Assembly (NCBI RefSeq): GCF_020711235.1
Contig: NZ_JAJFAV010000011.1
Coordinates: forward strand, 62,001 to 126,000
Source of the DNA: Hymenobacter sp. 15J16-1T3B
GTDB taxonomy: Bacteria > Bacteroidota > Bacteroidia > Cytophagales > Hymenobacteraceae
DNA: 64,000 nt
Direction: 5' to 3'
Part shown: piece by piece, positions 41,277 through 50,116 of the stretch
Position numbering within the stretch: the first letter of the stretch is position 1
How the letters are laid out: each line of letters starts with the position of its first letter
Program-made: the position numbers and the translations under genes
Notes under the pieces: model-generated
The model's input: the letters and a program-made list of their open reading frames with translations, nothing else
Told to the model about the DNA's origin: nothing
The model's database searches: none

Positions 41277-42605
41277 ATGAGCACCGTTCTCGACCAAAAG
41301 ACGCTCTTTAGCGCCATTCCCACCATCAAGTTTGAAGGCCTGGAGTCCGACAACCCCATGGCCTTCCGCTGGTACGACGAAAACCGCGTGGTGGCCGGCA
41401 AACCCATGAAGGAGTGGCTGCGCTTCGCCGGCGCCTACTGGCACTCCTTCAACGGCTCCGGCGCCGACCCCTTCGGCGAACCGACCCACCTGTTTCCCTG
41501 GGACTCGGAAGGCGACGCCATCACGCGCGCCAAGGCCAAGATGGACGCCGCGTTTGAGTTTCTGACTAAGCTGGGCCTGCCCTACTACTGCTTCCACGAC
41601 GTGGACGTGGTGGACTACACCAACGACGTGGCCGACAACGAGCGTCGCCTGCAGACCATGGTGGAGTACGCCAAGCAAAAGCAGCAGGAAACCGGCCTGA
41701 AGCTGCTCTGGGGCACGGCCAACCTCTTCTCGCACCGCCGCTACATGAACGGCGCCGCCACCAACCCCGACTTCCACGTGCTGGCCCACGGCGCGGCCCA
41801 GGTGAAAGCCGCCATCGACGCGACCATCGAGCTGGGCGGCGAAAACTACGTGTTCTGGGGCGGCCGCGAAGGCTACATGACCCTGCTGAACACCAACATG
41901 CAGCGCGAGCAGGAGAACTTCGCCCGCTTCCTGCACACCTGCAAGGACTACGCCCGCCGCAACGGCTTCCGGGGTACGTTCTTCATCGAGCCCAAGCCGA
42001 TGGAGCCCACCAAGCACCAGTACGACTACGACGCGGCCACCGTCATCGGCTTCCTGCGCCAGTACGATTTGCTCGGGGACTTCAAGCTGAACCTGGAAGT
42101 AAACCACGCCACGCTGGCCGGCCACACTTTCCAGCACGAACTACAGGTGGCCGCCGACGCGGGCCTGCTCGGCAGCATCGACGCCAACCGCGGCGACTAC
42201 CAGAACGGCTGGGACACCGACCAGTTCCCCAACGACATCTACGAGCTGACCGAGGCCATGCTGGTGATTCTGGAAGCCGGCGGGCTGCAGGGCGGCGGCA
42301 TCAACTTCGACGCCAAAATCCGCCGCAACTCCACCGACGTGCAGGATTTGTTCCACGCCCACATCGGCGGCATGGACATCTTCGCCCGCGCCCTCATCAC
42401 GGCCGACAACATCCTGCAGAAGTCGGATTACAAGCAGATCCGCCAGCAGCGCTACGCCTCGTTTGACGCGGGCGCCGGCGCCGCTTTCCGCCGGGGCGAG
42501 CTAACGCTGGAGCAGCTGCGCGACTACGCCGCCGAGCACGGCGAGCCGCAAATCATCAGCGGCCGGCAGGAGTACCTGGAGAACCTGATCAACCGCTACA
42601 TCTAA
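41277..42605 (+). CDS. xylA: Xylose isomerase
   Basis: This 442-residue enzyme is of the longer class II type. Diagnostic segments are [25 protein letters not shown] (catalytic His107), [29 protein letters not shown] (metal-ligand Glu and the Lys/His pair), [18 protein letters not shown] and [20 protein letters not shown]. It converts D-xylose to D-xylulose with divalent metal. The start is the ATG at 41277; the open frame reaches back to 41223 into a repeat. It is between xylulokinase and the symporter, in one operon. Confidence 0.97.
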   Translation: MSTVLDQKTLFSAIPTIKFEGLESDNPMAFRWYDENRVVAGKPMKEWLRFAGAYWHSFNGSGADPFGEPTHLFPWDSEGDAITRAKAKMDAAFEFLTKLGLPYYCFHDVDVVDYTNDVADNERRLQTMVEYAKQKQQETGLKLLWGTANLFSHRRYMNGAATNPDFHVLAHGAAQVKAAIDATIELGGENYVFWGGREGYMTLLNTNMQREQENFARFLHTCKDYARRNGFRGTFFIEPKPMEPTKHQYDYDAATVIGFLRQYDLLGDFKLNLEVNHATLAGHTFQHELQVAADAGLLGSIDANRGDYQNGWDTDQFPNDIYELTEAMLVILEAGGLQGGGINFDAKIRRNSTDVQDLFHAHIGGMDIFARALITADNILQKSDYKQIRQQRYASFDAGAGAAFRRGELTLEQLRDYAAEHGEPQIISGRQEYLENLINRYI

Positions 42606-42620
42606 GCGAAGAAATACGCG

Positions 42621-42679
42621 CTGCCGCCGAGAATTCCTGAGCCTACAGGATGCTACTCTCGGCGGCAGTGCGCATTTTT
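42621..42679 (+). terminator. Hairpin with T run just before the symporter start (attenuator-like)
   Basis: CTGCCGCCGAGA (42621-42632) pairs perfectly with TCTCGGCGGCAG (42657-42668). TGCGCA and five T follow, ending 31 nt before the GTG and 7 nt before the alternative TTG of the symporter. It may reduce read-through from xylA or shield the symporter translation start. Confidence 0.65.
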
Positions 42680-42710
42680 ACCGCCATTGCCTACCACCAA
42701 TCTTCTGCCA

Positions 42711-44408
42711 GTGCACCAACTTTCCACCCTCGACTACGTCGTCTTTTTCATCTACTTCCTGATTGTCGCCGGCTACGGCATCTGGGTGTACCGCCGCAAG
42801 ACCGGCCACGACGGCACCGCCGAAGGCGACTCCAAGGATTACTTTCTGGCAGAAGGCTCGCTCACGTGGTGGGCCATCGGCTCCTCGCTGATTGCCTCCA
42901 ACATTTCGGCCGAGCAGTTCGTGGGCATGTCGGGCTCGGGCTTCGGCATCGGCCTGGCCATTTCCACCTACGAGTGGATGGCGGCGCTGACGCTAGTCAT
43001 CGTGGCTACGTTCTTCATCCCGGTGTACCTGAAGAACCACATCTTCACGATGCCGCAGTTTCTGAGCCAGCGCTACAACGGCACGGTGGCCATGATCATG
43101 GCCATTTTCTGGCTGGCCCTGTACGTGGTGGTGAACCTGACCTCGATTCTCTACCTCGGCGCCATTGCCGTGAGCAGCATCTCGGGCCTGAGTCTGACGT
43201 TCTGCATGATTACGCTGGCCGTCTTCGCCGTCATCATCACCCTGGGCGGCATGAAGGTTATTGGCTTCACCGACGTAATTCAGGTGTTCTTCCTGATTCT
43301 GGGCGGCCTGGCTACCACCTACCTGGCCCTGAACCTGGTGGCCGAGCACTACGGGCAGTCGGGCGTGCTGGCGGGCTTCTCGCAGATGACCAAGCTGGCC
43401 AACGACCACTTCCACATGATCCTGAAGCGCGACGACGCGCACTACCTCGACTTGCCCGGCCTCACGGTGCTGCTCGGCGGCATGTGGATTGTGAACCTGA
43501 ACTACTGGGGCTGCAACCAGTACATCACGCAACGGGCGCTGGGAGCTGACCTGCCCACGGCCCGCAACGGCATCCTGTTCGCCGCGTTCCTGAAGCTGCT
43601 CATGCCCGTCATCGTCGTTCTGCCCGGCATTGCGGCCTACGTGCTCTACAAGGAAAACGTGTTCGGCCCGGCCGAATTCATGCAGGACGGCGAGCTGAAC
43701 CCCGACCGCGCCTACCCGGTGCTGCTCAACATTCTGCCGGTGGGTCTGAAAGGCCTGAGCTTCGCCGCCCTGACCGCGGCCGTGGTAGCCTCGCTGGCCG
43801 GCAAGGCCAACTCCATTGCCACCATCTTCACCCTCGACATCTACAAGAAGGTCATCAACACGGAAGCCTCGGAGAAAAAGCTCGTATCGGTGGGCAAAAT
43901 TGCGGTGGTGGTGGCCATGGTGCTGGGCGTGCTCATCGCCCCGTTCCTGGGCATCGATAAGAAGGGCGGGTTCCAGTTCATTCAGGAGTACACCGGCTTC
44001 GTGTCGCCGGGCATCTTCGCTATGTTCATTCTGGGCTTCTTCTGGAAGAAAACGACTTCCTCGGCGGCTCTGTTTGCTACCATCGGCGGCTTCGCCGGCT
44101 CGGTGTTCCTCAAGTTCCTGCCCCGCTTCGTCGACCTGGCCTTCCTGGCGCCCATCGGCTTTGCGGCCCCCAGCACCGACCCCAAGGAACACGGCATGTA
44201 CGTGATTCCCTTCCTCGACCGCATGGGCATCGTGTTCGTGTTCTGCGTGGTGGCCATGGTCATCATCAGCCTCCTCGAAACCAGCCGCGGCGTCAAGCCC
44301 AAGGGCCTGGAAGTCGACGCCTCGATGTTCCGCCCGCACCGCAGCTTCGCCATCGGCTCGGTCGTGGTCATTGCCCTGCTCACGGCGCTTTACACCATCT
44401 ACTGGTAG
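42711..44408 (+). CDS. SSS-family sodium/sugar symporter (probably xylose)
   Basis: This 565-residue transporter has about 13-14 helices of the solute:sodium symporter family. Visible hallmarks are DYVVFFIYFLIVAGYGIWVY in helix 1, FLAEGSLTWWAIGSSLIASNIS with the sodium-site residues, GGMKVIGFTDVIQVFF, NYWGCNQYITQRALGA and AALTAAVVASLAGKANSIATIF. It resembles vSGLT-type sugar carriers. In a xylose operon lacking another permease, xylose import is the likely role. No ATG is available at the N-terminus: I chose GTG 42711 (MHQLSTLDYVVF); TTG 42687 would add eight residues. Confidence 0.9.
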   Translation: MHQLSTLDYVVFFIYFLIVAGYGIWVYRRKTGHDGTAEGDSKDYFLAEGSLTWWAIGSSLIASNISAEQFVGMSGSGFGIGLAISTYEWMAALTLVIVATFFIPVYLKNHIFTMPQFLSQRYNGTVAMIMAIFWLALYVVVNLTSILYLGAIAVSSISGLSLTFCMITLAVFAVIITLGGMKVIGFTDVIQVFFLILGGLATTYLALNLVAEHYGQSGVLAGFSQMTKLANDHFHMILKRDDAHYLDLPGLTVLLGGMWIVNLNYWGCNQYITQRALGADLPTARNGILFAAFLKLLMPVIVVLPGIAAYVLYKENVFGPAEFMQDGELNPDRAYPVLLNILPVGLKGLSFAALTAAVVASLAGKANSIATIFTLDIYKKVINTEASEKKLVSVGKIAVVVAMVLGVLIAPFLGIDKKGGFQFIQEYTGFVSPGIFAMFILGFFWKKTTSSAALFATIGGFAGSVFLKFLPRFVDLAFLAPIGFAAPSTDPKEHGMYVIPFLDRMGIVFVFCVVAMVIISLLETSRGVKPKGLEVDASMFRPHRSFAIGSVVVIALLTALYTIYW

Positions 44409-44438
44409 ACCACCGGCCCGCGTACGCGCTATTGATTA

Positions 44439-44483
44439 CGGCGCCGGCTCGCTCCCAAGCGGAGTGAGCCGGCGCCGTTTTTT
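44439..44483 (+). terminator. Rho-independent terminator of the xyl operon
   Basis: A 17 bp stem (44439-44455 and 44461-44477, one G-T wobble) with a 5 nt loop is followed by six T. It lies 30 nt after the symporter stop. Confidence 0.93.
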
Positions 44484-44577
44484 CAACCGAAAAAGGTATT
44501 TCTGGCGAAAATCGTCTGGCACCTCCTCTCCTTTTCGGCGGGGGAGGCGTACCGTCAGAACGACGAGGGGAATCGGG

Positions 44578-45606
44578 TTAGCGCACCGACGAATCCCGCA
44601 CGATGAGCTGGGGCTTGAGCACGATGCGCTGAGCGGTGAAATACTCCGTGCGCTTATGAATCTGCAGAAACAGCTGCACGGCGGCCCGGCCCATCAGCTC
44701 CCCGCGCTGGTCGACGGAAGTTAGCCGGGGCTTCACCATGGTGGTAAAAGGTTCGTTGCTGAAGCCGGCCAGCGCCACGTCCTGGGGCACGCGCAGGCCG
44801 CGCTCCTCCAGCAGCTGCAGGGCCCCGCCGGCCGGAAAGTCGTAGGCCGAAAACACCGCGTCGGGCCGCACGGGGCCGTCGAGCAGGGCCTGCATGGCCT
44901 CGGCGCCGGCTTCGGTCGAGGAGTTGCGCAGGCGCACCACCAGCCGCTCGTCGTAGCGCAGGCCGTGGGCCTGCAGGGCGTCGCGGTAGGCGCGGTGGCG
45001 GTCGGCAGTGGTGTTGATGGTGGCCGGACCGGCGAAGTGGGCAATGCGCTCAAAGCCCTGCCGGATCAGGTGCTCCATGAGCTGGTAGGCCCCGCGGTAA
45101 TCGTCGACCACCACCCCGCAGGCGTTGGGCAAGTCAGTGGGCATGCGGTCGAAAAACACCAGCGGCGTGGCCTGGTTGCGCACTTTCTCGAAGTGGGCGA
45201 AGCTGCGCGTGGTGTTCGACATGGACACCAGCACCCCGTCGACCTGGGCCGTGAGCAGGGCCTCCACGTGCTTGCGCTCCTGCGCCTCGTCCTCGTTCGA
45301 CTGGCAGATGAGCACGTTGAAGCCGGCTTGGCTGGCTACTTCCTCGATGCCGTGCACCACGGCCGGAAAAAACGCCCCGTTGATGTGCGGCACGATGACG
45401 CCGAGCATGTTGCTGCGGCCCCGGCGCAGGGCCGCAGCGAGGCTGTTGGGGCGGTAGCCGAGCTTGTCGGCCAGGGCCCACACCTGCGCCTTGGTGGCCT
45501 CGCTCACGTCGGGGGCGTTGTTGAAGGCCCGCGAAACGGTCGAAATCGACAGCCCCAGCTCGGCGGCCAGGTCGGCAATGGAAAGGCGTTTGTTGGCTTT
45601 GGCCAT
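44578..45606 (-). CDS. LacI-family transcriptional regulator, probable xylose repressor
   Basis: This 342-residue regulator has an N-terminal LacI HTH (about 8-55: LSIADLAAELGLSISTVSRAFNN, hinge LGYRPNSLAAALRRGRS) and a periplasmic-binding-like effector domain (MLGVIVPHINGAFFPAVVHG, ... DAVFSAYDFPAGGALQLLEE, VALAGFSNEPFTTMV). It is convergent with the xyl operon across its terminator. Two operator-like sites with central CG precede GH43, and these fit a LacI-family dimer. The effector is presumably xylose or a xyloside; this is inferred from position. Confidence 0.92.
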   Translation of the reverse strand: MAKANKRLSIADLAAELGLSISTVSRAFNNAPDVSEATKAQVWALADKLGYRPNSLAAALRRGRSNMLGVIVPHINGAFFPAVVHGIEEVASQAGFNVLICQSNEDEAQERKHVEALLTAQVDGVLVSMSNTTRSFAHFEKVRNQATPLVFFDRMPTDLPNACGVVVDDYRGAYQLMEHLIRQGFERIAHFAGPATINTTADRHRAYRDALQAHGLRYDERLVVRLRNSSTEAGAEAMQALLDGPVRPDAVFSAYDFPAGGALQLLEERGLRVPQDVALAGFSNEPFTTMVKPRLTSVDQRGELMGRAAVQLFLQIHKRTEYFTAQRIVLKPQLIVRDSSVR

Positions 45607-45819
45607 GCCAGAAGAGCGGGGTAGCGGGGCGGCGAAATGGAAGTTGCGGCGCGGCAGCGGCGCCGGCGGGAGCCGCCGTCGGGGCGACGCGGGCAGATCA
45701 GTGCAGGTCCGGGTTCGGCGCGCGGGCGCCCTTGCCGCAAGCTACTCAACTTTGCCCCGCGAGCCTAGCTCCAAAGGCGGTTTTCACCCCGCTCAGGCCA
45801 CTTTCCCGCCCGGTGCTAG
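45607..45819. other. Divergent intergenic region between the LacI regulator and GNAT genes
   Basis: It is GC-rich with no gene. No copy of the xyl operator-like sites is seen here, so auto-repression by this motif is not supported. The GNAT promoter lies at the right edge. Confidence 0.4.
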
Positions 45820-45827
45820 TATGTTTG
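45820..45827 (+). promoter_or_regulatory. -7 element almost touching the GNAT start codon
   Basis: TATGTTTG matches TAnnTTTG exactly, and its last base is only 4 nt before the ATG at 45832. A transcript starting from it would have little or no 5' leader. Confidence 0.5.
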
Positions 45828-45831
45828 CGGC

Positions 45832-46368
45832 ATGAACGCCGACCTGCCCATCCGCCCCGCCACCGCCGCCGACCTGCCCGCCGTGGTGGCGCTGATCAAC
45901 CAGGCCTACCGGGGCGAGGGCGGCCCGGTGGGCTGGACGGCCGAGGGCCACTTGCTCGGCGGCCCGCGCACCAACGTGGCCGAGCTCACCGACCTGCTCA
46001 GCCGCCACGCCGCCGCCCACGCCGCCGTTTTGCTCGCCCACGACGAGACCGGCCACCTCGTCGGCAGCGTGTTCGTGCATCCGCAGCCCGACGCGCTCTA
46101 CCTCGGCCTGCTCGGCGTGGCGCCCGCCCAGCAGGGCCGCCACGTCGGCCGCCAGCTGCTGCAGGCGGCCGAGGCCTACGGTCGGCAGCACCGGCGCCCG
46201 GTGGTGCGCATGACGGTGCTCGACGCCCGCCCCGAGCTGCTGGCCTGGTACCTGCGCCGCGGCTACCAGCTCACCGGCCGCACCGAGCAGCTGCCCCTCG
46301 ACGGCGCGCACGGCCAGGCTCAGGACCCCTTGGTGCTGCAGGTGCTCGAAAAATCCTTGGCCGAGTAG
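45832..46368 (+). CDS. GNAT-family N-acetyltransferase
   Basis: The 178 residues form one GNAT domain: IRPATAADLPAVVALINQAYRGE at the N-terminus, strand beta4 LYLGLLGVAPAQQGRHVGRQLLQAAEAYG with the Q/R-x-x-G-x-G/R acetyl-CoA loop, and the LLAWYLRRGYQLTGRTEQLPL end typical of the family. The acceptor substrate is unknown. It is followed by the sce7726-family gene on the same strand. Confidence 0.9.
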   Translation: MNADLPIRPATAADLPAVVALINQAYRGEGGPVGWTAEGHLLGGPRTNVAELTDLLSRHAAAHAAVLLAHDETGHLVGSVFVHPQPDALYLGLLGVAPAQQGRHVGRQLLQAAEAYGRQHRRPVVRMTVLDARPELLAWYLRRGYQLTGRTEQLPLDGAHGQAQDPLVLQVLEKSLAE

Positions 46369-46438
46369 CCGCCTGGGCGCACGATTCGGGCCGCCGGGTG
46401 GTGCGGCAATGCGCGGGCGTGAGTATCTTCGGGATTCC

Positions 46439-47122
46439 ATGAACGACCCGGAAATCCGCGCTTTGCTCTACCCGCTGCTTCAGGGCGGCGTGTACGTCGA
46501 TGAGCTGCCCACCGGCACCACCCGCGCCGACGTGGTGCACATCACCGCGCAGTTTATGCACGGCTACGAGCTGAAAAGCGACGGCGACACCCTGCAACGG
46601 GTGAAAGACCAGCTGCCCTGCTACGCTCGCGCCTACGACTTCGTGACCTTCGTGGTCACCGAAAAGCACCTCGCCAAGCTGCTCGACGCGGTGCCGGAGT
46701 GGGTAGGCGTGCTGGTGGCCTCAGCCGACGGGCTGCGGGAGCACCGCCCCGCCCGCTACAACGCTACCGTGGAGCGCGGCGCGGTGGCCGGCCTGCTGCG
46801 CCTATCCGAAGTGAAGCAGTACCTGATGGACCACGGCCTGCACCACGTGAGCCTGCTGCGCCGCCGCGACGTTAGCAAGCTGCTCAACGGCACCCAAGTC
46901 ATCCCGCTCTCCCACCTCTGCCAGTTTGTGCGCGACCGGCTCATTGCCCGCATGCCCCAGCGCCTCGAAAACCGCGAAGTGCGCAAGGCCGAGCGGGCCA
47001 CGAAAAAACGCCTGAAAGCCCGCGGCCGCAAACCCACGGGTGGGGCCAAGGGCAAGCCGGTGCACACGCCCACGTCCAAGGCCAAAGCGTCGCCGACCAC
47101 CCGAAAATCAGCTGCCCGCTAA
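46439..47122 (+). CDS. sce7726-family protein (PD-(D/E)xK nuclease-like fold)
   Basis: This 227-residue protein begins MNDPEIRALLYPLL and has VYVDELPTG...ADVVHITAQFMHGYELKSDGDTLQRV: the D...E-x-K pattern of PD-(D/E)xK nuclease-like folds, matching the sce7726 family. VTFVVTEKHLAKLLDAVPEWVGV follows. The last ~50 residues are Lys/Arg/Ala-rich and probably bind nucleic acid or are disordered. Family function is unknown, though members occur in accessory regions. A TATCTTCG box (46424-46431) lies 7 nt before the ATG at 46439, so this gene also may have a very short leader. Confidence 0.8.
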   Translation: MNDPEIRALLYPLLQGGVYVDELPTGTTRADVVHITAQFMHGYELKSDGDTLQRVKDQLPCYARAYDFVTFVVTEKHLAKLLDAVPEWVGVLVASADGLREHRPARYNATVERGAVAGLLRLSEVKQYLMDHGLHHVSLLRRRDVSKLLNGTQVIPLSHLCQFVRDRLIARMPQRLENREVRKAERATKKRLKARGRKPTGGAKGKPVHTPTSKAKASPTTRKSAAR

Positions 47123-47128
47123 AGTCAC

Positions 47129-47160
47129 CGGGCCCCGGCCGTTCTCACGTCCGGGGCCCG
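47129..47160. terminator. Hairpin between convergent genes
   Basis: The 10 bp arms CGGGCCCCGG (47129-47138) and CCGGGGCCCG (47151-47160) are perfect complements. They lie between the sce7726 stop (47122) and the convergent T9SS protein stop (47186). No T run follows. Confidence 0.55.
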
Positions 47161-47185
47161 ATGCGTTAGGAACAGCCCGTTGGCA

Positions 47186-48604
47186 TCAGCGGCGCACCAC
47201 CGACTTGGTGGCCACGCCTTCGACCGTTTGCAGGCGCACCGAGTAGAGGCCCGCGGGCAACGCGCTTAGGTCCAACTGGTGCTCGGTCAGCCCCGGGCCC
47301 ACCCGCAGGCGCCGGCGCTGCACCACCTGCCCGAGGGCGTTGAGCACCTCCGCTTGGGCCTCGCCGGCTTGGCGCAGGCCGTCCAGGCGCAGCATCACGC
47401 TGCCGGCGCTGGGGTTCGGGTATAGCTCGACGGCCGCCAGCAGCCGGGCGGCGCCGCGCGCGGCCGTCACGAAGTTGCTGTACCGCTCCATGCTGGCGTT
47501 GACGAAGGTGCCGGTCGCGCTGCTGGCCGTCTGCACCACGCGCCGGTCCACCACGTTGTCGACGTTGTAGCGCAGCAGGTAGCGCTGCCCCGACGACGGT
47601 ACCCAGGCGTTGTTGGTCCAGTTCTCCACGTAGAGCCCGGTGGAGCTGCCGTTGGCGTCGTAGGTGTCCGATACGCGGTAGCTGGTCGTCCAGCTGTTGC
47701 CCGAGCGCGCCTCCGCAAGGGTCACGTAGCCCGGGCCGGAGGCGGCGTACGTGAGGGTGTAGCGGCCGGTAAGCTGCCACGCGCCCGCGTTCCAGGTTTC
47801 AGTTTCGTAGTACGTCTGCCGGCCTTGCGCGTCGTACTGCACATTACCGACGCGCGTGGTGTTGACAAACGTGCCCGCCGAGTTAAGCTGCACCACGTAG
47901 CTGGTGTATTGCTGCGGGTTGGCGCCGTAGGTGTATATCTCCTTGGTCCCGGGCGAAAAGCCGCCGGTCGGAATTATCCACCCCGAGGTCGTCAGCTCCA
48001 GCACGCTGCCACTGGCCGAGTAGCGGTACGTACGCTGGGTGCCGGAGCGCGTCAGCCAGGCGCCGTTGGTCCAGGTGGCGCCGGTACGCTCCGTTTCGTT
48101 GCCGTTGGCGTCCCAGCTGATGAGGATGCGGAAGTTGTTTTCCCAGGCGCCGTTCTGCCACATCTGCGCCAGCGAGTGAATCACGCGGTTTTGCGCGTCG
48201 TAGGTGTAGGTACTGAGCTTGACGGGCACGAGGCTGCCGCTGTTCCATTCTTCCAGCAGCGTGCTGCTCACCCGGCCGGCGGGGGTGTAGGTGTAGGTAG
48301 TGCGCTGGCTCGGCACCTGCGTGGCCGAATCAGCCAACTGGTCCACCAGCAGGCGCGCGTTGGCGTCGTAGGTACTGGTGCGCAGCACCGGCGTCGTCCA
48401 GGCCCGCGCGCCGCTGCTCCAGGTGTAGCTGACGATGCGGCCCGGCACCTTCACGTCGGCGGTGGTGCGGTACGCGGGCCCGGAGGCCAGGAGCGAATCC
48501 GGCCGGGCGACGCCGCGCAGCCACGGGGTGGCCGATGCCGATTGGGCCTGCGAGGCAACACTGCTGAGTAACCCCAGGGCGAGCAAGGGTAAAGAAAAGC
48601 GCAT
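47186..48604 (-). CDS. Secreted repeat protein with T9SS type A sorting domain
   Basis: The 472 residues start with a signal peptide (PLLALGLLSSVASQAQ). The body is made of ~40-residue units built on Y-x-Y-x-A-x-G/N-R and W-x-N-G-A-W (for example YTYDAQNRVI...MWQNGAWENN, ISWDANGNE...TWTNGAWL, VQYDAQGRQ...TWNAGAWQL), similar to YD/RHS-like beta repeats. The C-terminus (LAAVELYPNPSAGSVMLRL to GLYSVRLQTVEG) is a clear type IX sorting domain. It is probably a surface or released protein of unknown target. I chose the ATG at 48604, where the signal peptide starts. Confidence 0.87.
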   Translation of the reverse strand: MRFSLPLLALGLLSSVASQAQSASATPWLRGVARPDSLLASGPAYRTTADVKVPGRIVSYTWSSGARAWTTPVLRTSTYDANARLLVDQLADSATQVPSQRTTYTYTPAGRVSSTLLEEWNSGSLVPVKLSTYTYDAQNRVIHSLAQMWQNGAWENNFRILISWDANGNETERTGATWTNGAWLTRSGTQRTYRYSASGSVLELTTSGWIIPTGGFSPGTKEIYTYGANPQQYTSYVVQLNSAGTFVNTTRVGNVQYDAQGRQTYYETETWNAGAWQLTGRYTLTYAASGPGYVTLAEARSGNSWTTSYRVSDTYDANGSSTGLYVENWTNNAWVPSSGQRYLLRYNVDNVVDRRVVQTASSATGTFVNASMERYSNFVTAARGAARLLAAVELYPNPSAGSVMLRLDGLRQAGEAQAEVLNALGQVVQRRRLRVGPGLTEHQLDLSALPAGLYSVRLQTVEGVATKSVVRR

Positions 48605-48664
48605 AGGCGTGGGTAGCGGCAAAGGGCTGGGTGAAACGACGGCGTAAACTAGCGGCCGCCGGCC

Positions 48665-48672
48665 CAAAGGTA
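48665..48672 (-). promoter_or_regulatory. -7 element of the secreted repeat protein gene
   Basis: TACCTTTG on the minus strand matches TAnnTTTG and lies 60 nt upstream of the start codon. It falls in the gap before dinB, so the two genes are likely separate units. Confidence 0.5.
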
Positions 48673-48733
48673 CGTACCGCGGCCCACGCTTGCGGCCCAC
48701 TTTCCACTTCTGGGCACTGCCAGATTGCTTTTT

Positions 48734-49816
48734 TCAGAACCCGAACGAGAGCTGCCGCCCCGCCACCTCCCCCACCGGCTCCAGGTTGGAGAGCGAAATG
48801 CCGAGCAGCCGCACGCCCTTGGGCAGGGGCAGCAGCCCGCGCAGCAGCTCGGCGCTGACCACGCCGAGCATGGCCTCGGTGGCCACCGGCGTGAGAAACG
48901 TGCGGCTGCGCGAAATCAGCTGGAAGTCGGCGTACTTGACCTTGAGCGTGACGGTGCGCCCCAGGGTTTCGGCCCGCTGGCAGTACTCCCACACTTCGTC
49001 CAGGCAGGGCTGCAGGCCTTCGGTCAGCTCCTCGATGGTGGTCAGATCCTGCTGAAACGTGGTTTCGGAACCCACCGACTTGCGCACCCGGTCGGGCACC
49101 ACCGGGCGGTGGTCTTGGGCCCGCGCAATGGCGTAGTAGTAACCGCCGGCTTTGCCGAAGTGCTGGCGCAAAAACGCCTCTTCCTGGTTGCGCAAGTCCA
49201 GCCCGGTGAAGATGCCCAGGTCGTTGAGCCGCCGCGCCGTGGCCGGCCCGATGCCGTGAAACTGCCCCACCTCTAGCCCGGCCACGAAATCCAGCCCCTG
49301 CTCGGGCCGGATGACGAACTGCCCGTTGGGCTTGCGGTAATCGGAGGCCAGCTTCGCCAGAAACTTGTTGTAGCTGATGCCCGCCGAGGCCGTCAGCTGG
49401 GTTTGCGCCCAGATGCGCGCCCGAATGTCGCGCGCTATTTGGGTAGCGGAGGCAATGCCCGGCAGGTTCTCGGTCACGTCCAGGTATGCCTCGTCCAACG
49501 ACAGCGGCTCGATCAGCGGGGTATACTCGGCAAAAATGGCCCGAATTTGCCGCGAAACGGCCTTGTACACCTCGAAGCGCGGCTTCACAAATACCAGCTC
49601 GGGACAGAGGCGCTGGGCCGTGACGGAGGGCATGGCCGAGCGCACCCCGAACTGCCGGGCCTCGTAGGACGCCGCAGCCACCACCCCGCGCTGCCGCGCC
49701 CCGCCCACGGCCACCGGCCGCCCGCGCAGCTCCGGCTGGTCGCGCTGCTCCACCGACGCGTAAAACGCGTCCATATCGAGGTGAATGATCTTGCGCTGCG
49801 GCACTTGCGGCTCCAC
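48734..49816 (-). CDS. dinB: DNA polymerase IV (DinB, Y family)
   Basis: This 360-residue translesion polymerase has IIHLDMDAFYASVEQRD with the first catalytic Asp residues, GGARQRGVVAAASYEARQFGVRSAM, SLDEAYLDVT with the catalytic Asp-Glu pair, ASAGISYNKFLAKLASDYRKPNG, an HhH region (GIGPATARRLNDLGI) and the little-finger domain (VGSETTFQQDLTT). The length is normal. No beta-clamp motif is obvious at the end (GRQLSFGF could serve). The start is uncertain: GTG 49816 (MEPQVPQRK) or TTG 49822. A TATCTTTG box is 29 nt upstream of the GTG. Confidence 0.95.
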   Translation of the reverse strand: MEPQVPQRKIIHLDMDAFYASVEQRDQPELRGRPVAVGGARQRGVVAAASYEARQFGVRSAMPSVTAQRLCPELVFVKPRFEVYKAVSRQIRAIFAEYTPLIEPLSLDEAYLDVTENLPGIASATQIARDIRARIWAQTQLTASAGISYNKFLAKLASDYRKPNGQFVIRPEQGLDFVAGLEVGQFHGIGPATARRLNDLGIFTGLDLRNQEEAFLRQHFGKAGGYYYAIARAQDHRPVVPDRVRKSVGSETTFQQDLTTIEELTEGLQPCLDEVWEYCQRAETLGRTVTLKVKYADFQLISRSRTFLTPVATEAMLGVVSAELLRGLLPLPKGVRLLGISLSNLEPVGEVAGRQLSFGF

Positions 49817-49844
49817 GTCCAACTCAGCTTGCTAATGACGTTGG

Positions 49845-49852
49845 CAAAGATA
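49845..49852 (-). promoter_or_regulatory. -7 element of dinB
   Basis: TATCTTTG on the minus strand is an exact TAnnTTTG match placed 29 nt before the GTG start. The remaining gap to the response regulator (49853-50116) has an AT-rich right half (50025-50095) that probably holds that gene's promoter. Confidence 0.6.
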
Positions 49853-50116
49853 CGGCACAACGCCCAGCTCGCTAATCCGCTGCCGAGGTCTTGCGCAGCT
49901 CCCCGCCGTGCGCCTGCTCAGCCGCACTGGCTCACTAAGCAGCTCACGCCGCCGGTGCGCACCTTGCCGCCCGATAACCGGCTCTACTTCGGGCACATGG
50001 AGCCTAGCCTGGGTGCCGAAGCATATAAAAATAGGCCGATAACCAGATTTTGTTTTGTTCGGCGCAGGCTAATGTAGTTTATTAGTATAGCCAATGCTTC
50101 CTCTCCTCCGCCGCCC

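Noticed and set aside
44578-45606. LacI-family gene as regulator of the fructan locus through GCAAACGTTTGC
   Set aside because: It is 33 kb away, convergent with the xyl operon, and the xyl operators have a different outer sequence (CGG..CCG); the simpler assignment is xylose control.
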